64,000 nt of DNA from Rhyacophila brunnea (GCA_022495005.1 JAGYXB010000286.1:112783-176782); one strand, 5' to 3'; positions 1 to 12,790 are shown, counted from the first letter of the stretch. Notes: generated by a model not told the origin, from the letters alone. Translations and numbers: made by a program.

Positions 1-1882
1 CTGTCCGCAGGTGCAATGTTATTGTTCCCGACGGTCAATTTGTAGTTATTTATAAACGCACATAATTACCAGTAAGGTTCAATAGTTTGGATAGAAAACA
101 AGAAAAAGTGAAAGTGTTATGGAGCGAGATAAGGCGACACAACAGGCGATACCCACGGTCCACGTTAGATATACTTACATCATACAATTTTATTATTCAA
201 TAATACGATCCACTTTTTGTTAGTCGTCCCGACTAGTTACAGCCGTCGAAGTGTAATTTTTTGGATGATAATTTATTCACGTCGAACATATTTCGCAAAT
301 TACAGAACGAGTTGGGCAATAGGTCGCTATCTGCATTTAGATTTCGCAATAAATGCTTTCCACTGAAGACAATAAACTCGCTTCGCTGTAGCCACCTACC
401 TACTTTATAATAAAATGGCAACAGGCCAAATTGTTTCGAGAGCGGCAAGTGAATCAATAATCGTCAGTCATAATACTGTCTCTAAAGCAGGAAGATTTAT
501 ATAGTACTTGTTATTAAAATACGCTGCAGTGATTAACAGATAACCCTAACCTTCTTCTTCAAAGCTCTTTCCAAGCTGTTTCTATTACTCTCGACTCTCT
601 AGAATGTCCATTCCGTTGTCATGTTGGAATTTTCCGCAGAACTGATTTTCGTCGAACTACCAATCTCTATCTCTACCTTTTGAACGTTTTATTCCACTAG
701 GTCTAGCGATATCTATTTTTCGAACTGTCTTATTTTATTGTAATATATTGGTATAATATGAGGCACCACGGCCAAGTATTTTATCCTCGTCTACCTAGCC
801 TACCATATTTCATACAATGCAATAGACTGACTGAAATCATGTGACGTAAAGTCCATTTTATCATCTATGTTGTGGTCCATACGAAAAACATCACCATTCC
901 TTGACCAATAATCCTAAATTTATTTACGTTAACGCATTCGCTGCTGAGTAGATAATGGGATGTCCTCTGGGGGTCTAGAGAGGCCGGAACCATTTTTGAG
1001 CTGACTTATAGTAATGGTCGATTACGAGAAAATAAAAATACCTGGCAACGTTGTTTGTCCGAATGTCAATAAAGGCAAGTGTATACCGCTTTTGTGGTGA
1101 GAGATCGCTTGCAGCGCTAAAGTGCTTTTTCGCTTCGAGCGATATCTAAAAGCACTTTTTCACTGAAAGCGGTCGAAAGCGAAAACATGATTTTGGCGGG
1201 CAGACGCTTCCAGATATCGACATTGTAAACAGATACATTTCGTCTTCCGCAAAAATTATTAAAACTATATAAAATGTAACCAAATAGTAGTAACTAAATA
1301 AAAAAAATCGCCATTTTCGACAATTCTGAGGCGTTATTTGTTGACTCCCAAGTCCAAGTCCTAATGACAGACGATGACCAGCAACCAGCGTACTGAGCGA
1401 GGAGAGGAATGCGTCTTCTCATTCTCGACTTGACGGGAGATGACACTAGGTACTTTCTCGTTGTACTGACAATAAAATTATGTTGTTCGGTTAGATGTAA
1501 TTTCATGGATGTTATTCGATTTCTGAATAATTTAATCAATCACGAATTTGTATTGACCATGGAGCGAGACTAACTATCATATCGATCGCCTGCAATTAAA
1601 ATTGAAATCAATCGGATTCAACGATTAGTTGGATGTATTAAAATAAATTCCTGCACAGTGTTACCACACACAATAATACTATTTCCCCATATATTATGGT
1701 GTGCATTCAAAACGTATAGTACATATCAACAAAAGGGCGTGCAACAGTCATGAAGATTCCCCAACATAAACATTTTCAGAGTTTTTATTTTTATTCAATT
1801 TCTATTAATTATTATACATACGTGGATTTTCCATTCACTACCCGCACGCCTATATACCTACATACTTATGAGGTCGTATAAC
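1..1882. other. Intergenic, no gene recognised
   Basis: I see no supported coding region. ORFs of up to about 80 codons on the minus strand (around 233-457 and 1294-1539) show no recognisable motif. The only clear structure is an 11-bp perfect inverted repeat, AAAGTGCTTTT at 1119-1129 against AAAAGCACTTT at 1148-1158, inside a stretch of related GCGCTTTCG-rich sequence. It may be the core of an old MITE. Confidence 0.5.
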
Positions 1883-2247
1883 CAGTGACGTCTCGTGGGG
1901 GTAGGCAGATTGAGCGTCGCTTGGGAGCGGCAGTTACTCGAAGGGCGGCAAATCGAGGAGAATCATTCGGTATATATAGAAATAGCTAAATAAGCTGAGT
2001 ACCTAGTTAATAACGAAGATAATCTTTCCTTTTCAAAAATCAACTCATTGGTTGGAAACAAAATGTATTAATTAACATAAAAGGTTTAACAGGACTGTAT
2101 TTTTTTCGTCGGGTTTACGATGTCTAGTTTACTTCCGTTGCCCTTCGATGACCTTGGTGACCAGAAATGACACGAGCACGGATGATAAAAAATAGGGCGG
2201 CATTATGGCCCTACGCAGGGGCGACATTTTGTCTAGGGACGTCACTG
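1883..2247. mobile_element. hAT-type MITE (candidate)
   Basis: This 365-bp block begins CAGTGACGTC and ends GACGTCACTG, a 10-bp perfect terminal inverted repeat of hAT style (CAGTG start). The left flank is CGTATAAC. The right flank reads CGTA-GGTA-TAAC, which is the same 8 bases with a 4-base internal expansion, so the 8-bp target duplication is imperfect. The interior is moderately GC-rich and has no transposase-like ORF, so the element is non-autonomous. Termini are seen directly; the superfamily is inferred. Confidence 0.5.
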
Positions 2248-2329
2248 CGTAGGTATAACAAGGTCGTTTGAAAGAAAATCATATTCTTTTTTCATATTAA
2301 AATATATATTTTTAGAACTAGTGGTTGTT

Positions 2330-2420
2330 AGCCGGATCGCACATACTCGTCCGACTGCAACACGTCGAATATGTCGATGTGATTTCGTTGGTATTCACAA
2401 AACAGTTTCATGTACCTACT
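2330..2420. repeat. Diverged repeat shared with 8320-8400
   Basis: The segment with CTCGTCCG, GTCGATGTGA and TATTCACAAAACA recurs, diverged, at 8320-8400. The two copies flank the region holding the first fold-back element. Family unknown. Confidence 0.35.
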
Positions 2421-2617
2421 TCTGCACACAGCTCGAATGCGATATTATAAATTTTGATCAACATCCAAAAGCATTTGCATATGAATCAGCCACGGTATTA
2501 GAACCTGCTCCCCACGGTATTTAAGGCAGGTGTTCTTCGACTGCATACTTCACTAGGTAGGTACTGGATACTTTTCGATCTTTTATTCAATTTACTGTAA
2601 ACTGTTTTCTTTCTGTA

Positions 2618-2690
2618 GTACCTAGTGGCAAAGCGTTCGCACTTGAAACTGTGGGTTCGAATCGTACATTTGGTAAAAATTTCATATTGT
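2618..2690 (+). repeat. tRNA-derived SINE fragment (candidate)
   Basis: The sequence has a tRNA-like A box (TAGTGGCAAAGCG, near 2622) and a B box (GGTTCGAATCG, near 2653) at normal spacing. It lacks a foldable acceptor stem, so it is not a tRNA gene. It fits the head of an old tRNA-derived SINE. Confidence 0.4.
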
Positions 2691-2699
2691 TGTGCAGTT

Positions 2700-5600
2700 C
2701 AGAGAACTCACATACATACTGGGTAAGGTTAGGGTTAGACGAAAGGATATTAACTATTCACAATACAAACTCTGTTAATAGAACCATTATTCTATCGACC
2801 TTTGAATAAACTCAACTTGGGAGCGAAAATGGTAAATAGCTTATAAGTATGTGTGTGATTCAGAGCAAGTACCTACATACTTAATTTTATCTTAAATAAT
2901 CTTTTAAAACTATTTTTATTCTGTGGATACCCAATAATCAGCCTAGGAGCGAAAATAATAATTTACAATATTTTCTTCGTCTATTGAATGGGTACAAATA
3001 TCCCATTCTGTAGAATGCACTAAATTTCTTATTCAGACAATCAATCGCGACAGATTCAAATGGTTATTCAAACAACTAGTACCTACTGACATACTCACTG
3101 CGTATTGAGTATTTTTTTATAATCACCATACCAAAACAAGAATGATTGTGTGTTTGTTTCACCACAAGAATAACGTTATATCTCCCCACGGTCGTTCAAC
3201 TATTCTCGGACACTTGCTTTTAATTTTTCCTTTGGTCCATTCCTGAATGGTGCAGCAGCCATAAAGTAAACAATATTCAAATACCAAAACACTAAGTACC
3301 CACTAAAAACAGTAGCACGGCACTGCTGGGAGAATAGTTGGCATTCCTCGCTCAAAACTGGATAGTTTGATTATTGTAAGCGTAAAAGTTAGCAACGCGC
3401 GTGCGCAACTTAGTTCTGCCACCTGATTGGTCGTCACACCCCCCCGCCGACCGAATGCAGCTCCCCCTCGCCGTCACTTCGCATAAAATCCTGCTCCCGG
3501 TGATAGCAATTAATCGCTCATTTCATCACAGATCGATACATTTTCAGGGCACGAAATGGAACGGAACGCACCGGAGCGCCGTTCCGGCTCGTGAAATTTG
3601 TAAAGCTATCGCTCCGTCTCGTGGAAAAAATATGTTGACCGTCTGAGCTAGATAGGCCATAGAATAAAAAATCTGATAGACTTATTTTTATAAAATACAC
3701 ATACGATTTCATAACTATGTCAATATCTTCAGAAAATTTGTCGAGCGCTCCGGTTCGTAAACTTTTCCATTCCGAGCGCTGTACATTTTGATAGTGCATG
3801 ATTATTTACTATGTCTGTTTTTGGAATTTCTCTGCACTTCATTAAAATAATATAATGTGTTTTCAAAACCAGTCGCACTGCGTTGTAAAGAAATTTAGGT
3901 CGTTGTCTTTAAAGTTTTGTTTTATACGTGCGGACCACTGTAAATAGGAGAAACGTTTTGCGGACCGCTAACGCAGAAATAAAAAATGCTATTTGGTACA
4001 AATCGGTTTACGGGAAGCCAGGCGGGAACCGCGCCAATTTTCATAGCCGATTTTGCCAAAATTCATGAATTCAATAATGAAAACCTAACCTAACCTAACC
4101 GAACTTAACAAATAATCGAGTACTTATATCGGCTATTTTCAAAATTTCTTTGCCGCTGGCTTCCCTTAAAACGACAAGAACCTATTATTTATAGGTATAG
4201 TACGATCTGAATTTTTCGGCGTTGCTCGAATGGATAAAAAGATAATACTTAAATGAAAAAGAAATTTCTAAAATTTTCATATTCAAAATAAAATTTTGTT
4301 TAAGTATTTTTTTAATTTAATAATATAAAACAAAAATCGGTGTGTGTACTTATTGTACTCGTTACGCCAAAGAAGTATAACTTTTAACGCGCGTACATAA
4401 GTACACACACCGATTTTTTTTAACCCCTGCCTACTCTAAACTACAATCGATAAAAAATATTCTTCTATCTATAAAATATCTAAAATTATGTATGGTTTAA
4501 TGCCATATTTTTAGATATTTTGTTGAATATTTTTTGACCATTATCTACTATGGCTTGGATTAGGCAAGGTATAATTAAATTTAAAAAATAATAACAAACA
4601 CCATCTACACATTGTAGTCTTAGTGCAATGAAAACAAATACGTTTTACAGACAAAGCTTAGTGAGCACTACTTATGTTGGATCTTAACAGGCTACCTCCA
4701 CCCTTCGCCATTGACTCGTAGGTTTGTTAATTAATAAATACCATTTATTTTTAATGTTTTTTTCGATACATATTGATAAATCGAAACACTCTATAATATA
4801 TTTTATCTTTTCTCGGTTGTTCCCTCATGGCTGAGGATCGTGACCACTCTGAACTACTGAGCGACCAAGACTCACGCATAACTTATATCAGTTGATTCTG
4901 TTTAATTGCACGATTCATGCTTTTGTATTTAAATGTCAATATTAGCTAAGTATTAATAATTACACAGTGCCTTAGTGTATAGAAATATCGAGCCTTGATA
5001 TCGCAGAAAAAAATATCTATGGTTACAGTAAATGTCCACTTTAATTATAGTCAGTAGAGTATTATAACTAGATATACCTAGGTATTTGATTAATAATGCG
5101 GTTTAAACTGAGTGATACCTGACAGATTATAATTAATATTGGTTATTTATCAATCAAGACAATTGGTAACTATAATAAATAATATTCGACAGTGTTTACA
5201 TATTGCAGGAAATGAGGTGTTACTCCTAATATAAAATTTATTTATTACACAGTTAAATGTAAATAAAGTGAAAAGGTGAACACATTAAGTGTAATAATAT
5301 AATATTATTTATAGTACAGTTAAGTTTTATACACAAATTATATTAAATTAGCAATAAGATAACGAAAAGAGAGTATAAAACCAATGTAATAGGTAATGCA
5401 ATATTTTTTTGATCTGTCATAAGTTATTTGAATCTATTTCCTTATAAAGTTAATTTTTTGAAGTTATACTTCTTTTGGCGCGTGACCATGTTCAATAATT
5501 AGAATGTTACATTCTTAAATCTTGCGAATTATTCGTTGAATAAAAAATATAGTTAATTAAAAATTATTAGCAAGTTCAAGTAGGTTACGACAAAAAATCT

Positions 5601-6639
5601 TGGAGTGATCCGTGACGTCATAATGTAGTAAATAAATATAGTGAAGTTATAATATATTTTCTCAGAAGTGTTTTCAAAATTATGAATGTACATAAACATT
5701 AGTTTAAATAATTTGAGGTCGTTTAATGCTCTCCGAATATTTGACAGGAATTATGTAGTTTTAATAAATTATATTTTAAAATAGTAATGTCAAGTTCACA
5801 CTATTATAATGATTATTATCGTACTTGTAGTTGCATCTAGGTGCATTGATAATGTGCATAAGCAAGGAAGTATAAAATAAACCGAAGGTAACATTAAAGT
5901 TTCGATAACGAAATGCAGAATGCAGTTCTGGTGCAATGTGAACAACGAGTGACGTGAAGTGAAACGTATAGCATGTATCTCTCGCGCTATCCACTACCTA
6001 TAGAACTTCCCGGTTCTCAACAGTACCGATTGACAGTGGCGAAGAGTACCTGTTGGACGAAATAAATGACGAGATAATAAAAATAATATATTATGCACAT
6101 CAATGGCTAGTCATCAGTCCTAGCATGTTTGGTGGTGTGAGTTTTCACTACTTTTTTTCATTTCTCGAGATCCGAGAATTTTTGAAATCAAGAATGTTTT
6201 TAGCGATTCCAGTTAAGAAAATTTTTGATCGGGATATTTAATAAATTACGTTCAGAATCAAAATTGCGAGCATTTTTTTTAAAAATGTATTTCGTAATTT
6301 TTGTTAATAATCAAAGCGAAAGTTTTTTAGCTCTTTCGGCCAACACAACCTTTTATGATGAGCGCATTTTATACCTACATTTTCACGAAAAGTCAACAAA
6401 TTAAATATGATCTCAGTTCAGGAACAGAACTGAGAAACTTTTGATATACTTGCCCAATATAATTGTTGACAATTAATATATGACATGAAAATATGTACAG
6501 AGAAATTTCTCATAATTAAAATAAGGATACAAAGTGGTTACTTATAATCTACAGTTCTGATTTAGGTACTTTTATAGGGGGTCTGGTTTAATATTTGTAT
6601 CAGATATCGGGAGGCGAAACCATTTTTACTACGTTTTTC
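2700..6639. other. Intergenic with small repeats, no gene recognised
   Basis: About 3.9 kb of AT-rich sequence without supported coding potential. It contains a short (CCTAA)n tract at 4083-4099 of the arthropod telomere-repeat type, a perfect long hairpin at 4332-4418, and a segment at about 4590-4720 that recurs diverged at about 26140-26250. The short ORFs here (3401-3799, both strands) lie in a GC-richer patch and have no family signature. Confidence 0.5.
4332..4418. repeat. Hairpin with 21-bp perfect arms
   Basis: Bases 4332-4352 are the exact reverse complement of 4398-4418, with a 45-bp loop. The arms contain GTGTGTACTTA. A loop piece around GCCAAAGAAGTATAAC recurs inverted near 5463-5480, so this is probably the end structure of a fold-back MITE. 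Confidence 0.6.
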
Positions 6640-6792
6640 TTAGCTCATATTCTTGTTTGTCATGTGGTTGTTTATCCAGTACAAATCTTGCAATCGATTT
6701 TTAACTAACTTCCCGATTAGTTAGACATTTGAAACTTTTAGAATATATCAGAACATGATGCCAGTGCATTCTTTTAATACTTTTAGCCATCT
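6640..6792 (+). repeat. Truncated copy of the 0.4-kb interspersed repeat
   Basis: Matches the left part of the repeat at 12367-12790 (shared landmarks ACAAATCTTGCAAT, ACTAACTTCCCGA and TTTAGAATATATCAGAACA). The match ends exactly at the TTAA where the fold-back element begins. The expected right half is not found after that element, so this copy was truncated or rearranged there. Confidence 0.7.
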
Positions 6793-6796
6793 TTAA

Positions 6797-8186
6797 GGGG
6801 GGACATGCTCGTCGAAGGTCAAAATTGAGTTTTTATTGTATATTCAAACCATGATCTGGACGGCCTCCTTAAACGTTGTAGATAATCTATTTGTATAATT
6901 TTGAAGCCTTATTATCCTTTATATTTATTTTAAACATTTGATGACTGCATAAAGTATTTTTATTACATAACATAGTATTCTTTTAAACCTCTCGCTCTAA
7001 TGTTTTAGAACATAGTCATATTTCGGTACATAACTGTGCAGTGGTGTTAAGATTTTTTACATTTATTAATTTTTAAACTCATTTATAAAACCATTAGTAT
7101 AATTTATTACGAGATAATTTTTGTAAAATATTCACGATAAAAAATTATATTGATAATCTCTGTGATCCCAAATTTGACATGAATTAGGCATTTTATTGTT
7201 AAAAAAATCGGCAAGATTAACACATTTGAAGATGATTCTAAAGATACTTATTATAAGCTATGTCTCTTGACCATTCAAGTGTGATAAACATCTTATGAAT
7301 AATGATTGCTTTATAATAATTATTGACCTAAGAATAAGGTAGTGTTTTTTTGAAATACGCCATTTCTTTTGTCATTCCCCAGTGGTTAAGGTACAACATA
7401 CGGCCGTAGCCATAAATTGACAAACTATAATTGAAGTAAAGAGTAAAATGATATTGACGCGCGTGTTTGAACATGTATCGTTTAAAAAAAATAAAAATAA
7501 ATTCGGTTAGGTACATGTTCAAACACGCGCGTTAACATAATTTTACTCCCTACTTTAATTATAGTTTGTCAATTTATGGCTACGGCCGTATGTTGTAGCT
7601 TAACCACTGGGGAATGACAAAAGAAATGGCGTATTTCAAAAAACACTACCTTATTCTTAGGTCAATAATTATTATAAAGCAATCATTATTCATAAAAATT
7701 TTATCACACTTGAATGGTCAAAGACATAGCTTATAATAAATATCTTTAGAATCATCTTCAAATGTGTTAATCTTGCCGATTTTTTGAATAATAAAATGCC
7801 TAATTCTTGTCAAATTTGGGATCACAGAGATTATCAATATAATTTTTTATCGTGAATTTTACAAAAATTATCTCGTAATAAATTATACTAATGGTTTTAT
7901 AAATGCGTTTAAAAATTAATAAATGTAAAAAATCTTAACACCACTGCACAGTATGTACCGAAATATGACTATATTCTAAAACATTAGAGCGAGAGGTTTA
8001 AAAGAATACTATTTTATGTAACAAAAATACTTCATGCAGTCATCAAATGTTTAAAATAACTATAAAGGATAATAAGGCTTCAAAATTATATAAATAGATT
8101 ATCTACAACGTTTAAGGAGGGTCCAGGATCATGGTTTGAAAATACAATAAAAACTCAATTTTGACCTTCGACGAGCATGTCCCCCC
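6797..8186. mobile_element. Fold-back TTAA transposon, copy 1 (1390 bp)
   Basis: The element starts GGGGGGACATGCTCG and ends with its reverse complement. It is flanked by TTAA on both sides (6793-6796 and 8187-8190). Nearly the whole sequence is one imperfect palindrome of two arms of roughly 0.65-0.7 kb meeting near 7480-7510. The arms carry a few substitutions and small indels but no deletions. No transposase ORF is present. TTAA targets are known for piggyBac and Kolobok elements; the G-rich ends do not match the usual CCY start of piggyBac, so Kolobok is also possible. A second copy at 24070-27947 is 1389 bp after removing its nested insert. Confidence 0.85.
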
Positions 8187-8190
8187 TTAA

Positions 8191-9640
8191 TATTTTTTTT
8201 TTGCATTTAATTCAATAATTGACAGTTAACACCATAAAAGAAAAAAAATACAGTTACCTATGACTTGTCAAAGAAACCATTTTCCTATAAAATTTACCTT
8301 ATCAAGCATGCAGTAACTGTCAACCGGCTTTCACATCGAAACTCGTCCGCCTGTAATGCGTAGAATACCTCGATGTGACGTCATCGTTATTCACAAAACA
8401 TAGGTTGGCAAATTAATGGAACTTCGCAGATTGGTCAACTGCGACTGCTTAGTTTGAAAAAAACATTTGCTGTTGTAATCGACAAGTTGCACGCTTCTCG
8501 GGCTGCGAGTCGAGACGCCAGGACGCATACAAAAACCTATGAATTGATCATTCCAATACCGGCTCGCCGTTTGCCGCATTCAAATATCTATACGTTTCGA
8601 AGGTTTTTTGCGACTGTCTGCGCTGCCATCATAATATGCAACACCGGATCGACGTTATTGGAAGGTTTGATTTATGGCTGTTCGGCAGATGGGCGAGTGT
8701 AGATGTGAGAGCCCGCTTATGAATAAAGCTCGACGTCGGTCACCACTTGACTGTTACCGTATATTAAGTAGGTACAATAATAAATTATTGTAGGCATCTA
8801 CCTACCTAGGTACTTGTAATGTTTGCAATTTTGACGTTTATGCCATTAGTCTGTTAGCACAAGGTTACGCACCATAGTTTAGAGTAGTAGATGTCATCTC
8901 CCTCGATTTTCGAAAGTGGGAAGCACGCTGTCATTTTTATTCTTTGTGGTTTTTCGTCTGGATTAAGGACTTGGAGGTGAACAAATAACACACCGGATTT
9001 GTGTTGGAAACGCCGAGATGTATTTACGTTTAATATTATCTAATGGTTACATTTTTATACAGTTACAATTTCTTTTATATGCGGAGCTCGAATAAACGTG
9101 TATTTTATTTTACCATCAAATTCCTTTCTCTCCTCTTCTGCGCATGCGCGCCAAGATTCGGCGCAGAAAGCAATGCGCAAAAATGGTGTGTTGCCATTCT
9201 TGTTAAATTACATTATAATTACAGTTTTATTATTTATTTATTTTCAAAATCAACCCTTACTATTTGTCGATTTGGTATCGATTCGGGCCTCTCCAGATTC
9301 ACAGAGACATCCCCAAATGGGGACCATTCGGGGTGTAACATAGACTTTGATTTAAAAAAATCTTATAGCTAATTTGCATTATTGTAATATTTCAAATTAG
9401 TGTCAATATGTACTTTTTATCTTGATAGTTAGTAATGTCCCTTCTTTAGGCCATGCGTAGAATATAATAAAATTTACACATATTACAAAATACACATTAA
9501 TTGTATTGAATAACTAGCCTTATACCCATGTACTCATAAGGTCAATATAATGACATGATAATAATATTATCTTTCGGGATATTTTTATATATAAATCACT
9601 CCTAGGTAGGTGGTAAATACCTACTTAATTTATTTTTGAT
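8191..9640. other. Intergenic, no gene recognised
   Basis: No supported gene. ORFs of 60-109 codons at 8391-8702 and 9043-9372 have no recognisable motif. The two overlapping ones at 9043-9372 are alternative frames of the same bases. A diverged copy of the 2330-2420 repeat lies at 8320-8400. Confidence 0.45.
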
Positions 9641-9808
9641 CAAAATAAAAAAATTAAATTGCATAATATGGTTGCTTTCGGCTGCTCACTACGTGAAGAG
9701 AATATGAATAAATTTTTATTAGGTAGGTACGTAATCAATCAACGAGCAAAAAACTCGTTTAATATTTCAAATTCCGAACGAATTTCGCTACAATAAATCT
9801 TCCGATTT
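9640..9808 (+). repeat. Upstream segment shared by loci A and B (part 1)
   Basis: Sequence around TTCGGCTGCTCACTA and CAACGAGCAAAAAACTC recurs at about 43060-43200 upstream of the second start exon. It marks homology between loci A and B outside the coding exons. Confidence 0.6.
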
Positions 9809-9816
9809 GTCTATGC

Positions 9817-10472
9817 CAGAGGGGGGTAAACTGCGGCCCGCGGGTCACATGTGGCCCGCCGGGTATTTTTTTGCGGCCCGCCATCATTAATTAATTGTAC
9901 TTCTGATTACGATTAACTTTTTTATAATTAAAAAAAATATATATTGACATAAGATTAAATTTTGTTTAGCAATAGTACGCGATCCATTTTCAATAGATAT
10001 TGATAGCGTACCGACGGAGCTACAACTTGAGATTATTGATCTGCAGTGTGACACTGATTTAAGAGAATTGCATCGTCGTGAAGAAATCTCCAAATTTTAC
10101 AATGCCCTTAATTCAGACAAATTCGACCAACTTAAAGATTATGCAAGAAAAATGTTCGTTATTTTTGGACACCTATAGACGTGAACAAACATTTTCGATC
10201 ATGAACCTCAATAAAAATTCTTTACGATCAAATATCTCCGATGCCCATTTACAAACAGTTTTGAGAATTTATCAACTACAAAATTAGCACCTGAATTTTA
10301 AAAAAATTAAAAAAATGTACAACAGTTTCATTCTTCTCATTAATTTTTTTGTAATGTTTATTTTTCGTGATAATAAATAGTGTATATCTGAAATTGGTAT
10401 TTTACTTGCGGCCCGCCGCTCATTTTGAATTCTTGAATTTGGCCCTCCATTCAAAAAGTTTGCCACCCCCTG
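9817..10472 (+). mobile_element. Internally deleted hAT transposon
   Basis: The 656-bp element begins CAGAGGGGGGTAAAC and ends with a matching inverted terminus ...CACCCCCTG. It is flanked by the 8-bp duplication GTCTATGC (9809-9816 and 10473-10480). Its ends carry the GGCCCGC-rich subterminal sequence typical of one hAT branch. The interior, roughly 10040-10287, encodes the tail of a hAT transposase in broken frames, including FSIMNLNKNSLRSN and HLQTVLRI from the C-terminal dimerisation region. The related sequence at locus B (44107-44140) lacks the element and has a single near-copy of the target, confirming the boundaries. Confidence 0.85.
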
Positions 10473-10479
10473 GTCTATG

Positions 10480-10940
10480 CTCTGCTACTGACCAATGAAC
10501 GAATAAAAAAATTGAGCTGTCAAAAGTCAAAAGTTGACATTATCGTAATGTCTTCCGATAATCCTATAATTTTGTGTTATTTATATGTAGACTTGCATGA
10601 AATAATATAACAGAAAACAAAACGAGTTTTACGTTTTCTTTTATGAATTTCATAAATACAAATAAAAAAATAATTGGTAAATCTCTCATTTTATAATGTG
10701 TAAAACAACAACTTAATCAATGAACATGTTTAAAACAATTAAAGATTTTTTTAAGGTCCGAATGATTGCGTATTAATATAAAATCGAATTTGCTTAGTGT
10801 TTGACGGACGAAGTCTGGTAACTCAGAGAGTAAAATATCAAACATGACGTTTGAAATCCAACGAGCCTGGTCTGCGGATTAAAAAGTCCGCAGATCTGGG
10901 GTGCTCCACGCGAAAAAAAAGTCCGAAGACCGTAAATCGT
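10480..10940 (+). repeat. Shared segment of loci A and B (part 2)
   Basis: This continues the host sequence interrupted by the hAT and matches 44107-44575 closely. It contains a perfect 8-bp-stem hairpin (TCTGCGGA 10871-10878, TCCGCAGA 10887-10894) followed by GGGGTGCTCCACGCG, also present at locus B. Here it lies upstream of the start exon; at locus B it lies in the first intron. It is therefore probably mobile or rearranged rather than a promoter. Confidence 0.65.
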
Positions 10941-11108
10941 GTGGAGATGTACCTACCAAAGGAAGTTTGGTTTTGTATTTAATTTTTATAATATTGCAAA
11001 GTGGCAATACGGTTGACTATTTTTGTCTATGGCAAAAAGCTTACGTCACGTGACGGCTGTTACGTTCTTTGTGTCACGAACTGGAAGACCAATAATTTCA
11101 TGGATAAA

Positions 11109-11255
11109 ATGGATATTAAACGCGAACGAGAAGACTCCGAACCTGTTGCAGAAGGGAAGCAATGGTTTGAGGTACCTGTGAATCATGATCCAAACAGCCA
11201 GCTGCTTACCTACATAAAGCAAGAGGACACCGACGAGGCCGGATACACTTTTGAG
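11109..11255 (+). CDS. Locus A exon 1: start exon of zinc-finger gene
   Basis: This first coding exon encodes 49 residues beginning MDIKREREDSEP and containing YIKQED near the end. It stops after GAG directly before the donor GTTAAT, so its 3' phase is 0. The ATG at 11109 is preferred over the one at 11100 because only the later one is conserved at loci B (43524) and C (37870). The acidic KQE-rich N-terminus resembles leaders of many insect C2H2 zinc-finger proteins; no named domain is visible. 43 of 49 residues match locus B. Conserved sequence upstream (about 10960-11100) aligns with 43350-43520 and may hold the promoter or 5' UTR. Confidence 0.7.
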
Positions 11256-12366
11256 GTTAATTTTTGGTTGTTGGAGGAGGATTGTTGTATGTCGTAGTGT
11301 TGTTTGTTTTAAGATGTGTGTCGTCTGGCGTCTTTAACGGTGTATGTATATTGTGTATTTAAAACCGCGTGCAAATTTCGACATAGTTCCGAGCGGCCTT
11401 CATCACCCGTATAACCCCAGTTAATTTTGCTGCTAACAATGTATGGCTATAACTATGAGTTTTCTTAACAATTGATACCACACCTAACATTGTCATTGTT
11501 ATTGATATCATTGCCCACAAACAGGGCATTTATTCCCACGGGACTCTGATAAACGAAACTAAAACAAAATACTTCATGTTCTCGACAGTGCAATAAATGA
11601 AAATAAAAGCTTTATAGCGCCTGTACACATGCATAGAATTACTGTCGGCAATTGTGCTTATTTGAAACTGTCATGACTAACTGTTTACACGTAAAAGTGC
11701 TGACTGTCTCTCCAATCTCATTCTTCAAGAGTAAGCGAGACGCGAGGTTGTCATTTTATACTACTATCTGACAAGTTGTATTGAAAATCGGAGCTCAAAA
11801 TGAATAGTTCGTTTTTTTACCGACATGTTCTCTATCGCTATCTCGCTCTACTGCACAGGCGCAAATCGAAAATAATCTTACTTGCGCGCAATAAATAATC
11901 ACAATTTGGAATCTTCCAATCTTGTTTGATTTATGCACGCAATCTTGCCAACTGCAGGATAATACATGTTTCCCCGTACATTTTCTTACTGTGCGTAGTA
12001 CATCCATGCACGTGTAAACGGGGTATTATCACTGGCGGCGACGATTTTGAAACTGGAGGCATTTGTCTTTCTAGGGTCCGTTGTCACAAACAGTAATAAC
12101 ACAAGCGACGAAATGAATCGTCGGATCATTTCTCCTAAATTAACACTGAGTATTCTTGTACTAGAGGTTAATAGCAATTGAATTGATCGACATAATTATT
12201 GAGTGACAAGTTTCCTCCAATTATATTAATAATATTATTTTGTTTTATTTCAAACTAATTTATACTATTGACATGACATTACATTGACAATTCAAATACC
12301 TATTATCCTAGATTAGTACCTATTGTTTTTAATATTCTTTTTTTTAAATACCTACTCATTTTTTTT
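11256..12366 (+). other. Intron 1 of locus A, left part
   Basis: About 1.1 kb of intronic sequence with no supported gene. Short minus-strand ORFs at 11795-12177 have no family signature. Confidence 0.45.
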
Positions 12367-12790
12367 TACAACGTTTTTATTAGGTCGTATTCTTATTTGT
12401 CCGGTACAAATCTTGCAATTGATTTTAACTAACTTCCCGACTAGCTAGACATTTGAAACTTTTAGAATATATCAGAACACGTTGCCAATGCATTTTTTAA
12501 ATAGTTTCAGCCATGTTTAAGTAGAATTGAATCCATTTTCAGTTAATTCTGTTTTGTATGAAAAGTTGTTTCGGTTGCTAGGGGTCTGGGGTCCTAGCAC
12601 CCAAATTATTAATATATACGTGCGTTACTATGGAAATAAATATGAATGTCAAAATGACATTTCAGTATTATTTCTATCAAGTACAATTTTTTTTTGATCG
12701 TTTAAGCTAGTCAAGTCAAGTTTATATGTTTCAACAAGAAATTTAAAAACGTTGTACCTATATAAAAAGTTCTTTTTATATTGTAATTAT
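12367..12790 (+). repeat. 0.4-kb interspersed repeat, fullest copy
   Basis: Related copies lie at 6640-6792 (partial), 30430-30915 (minus) and 45279-45665. A 13-bp inverted repeat, TACAACGTTTTTA at 12367-12379 and TAAAAACGTTGTA at 12744-12756, frames most of it. Similarity continues some 30 bp further right, so the true end is uncertain. No coding capacity; likely a non-autonomous DNA element. Confidence 0.6.

Noticed and set aside
4083..4099. (CCTAA)n tract as a telomere
   Set aside because: Only about three to four units, embedded in ordinary sequence on both sides; at most an interstitial trace.
9043..9372. 109- and 81-codon overlapping ORFs upstream of locus A
   Set aside because: Two frames of the same AT-rich bases with no conserved motif and no counterpart at locus B.
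11045..11054. Palindrome GTCACGTGAC upstream of the start exon as an E-box regulatory site
   Set aside because: The surrounding sequence aligns with locus B, but the palindrome itself is not conserved there.
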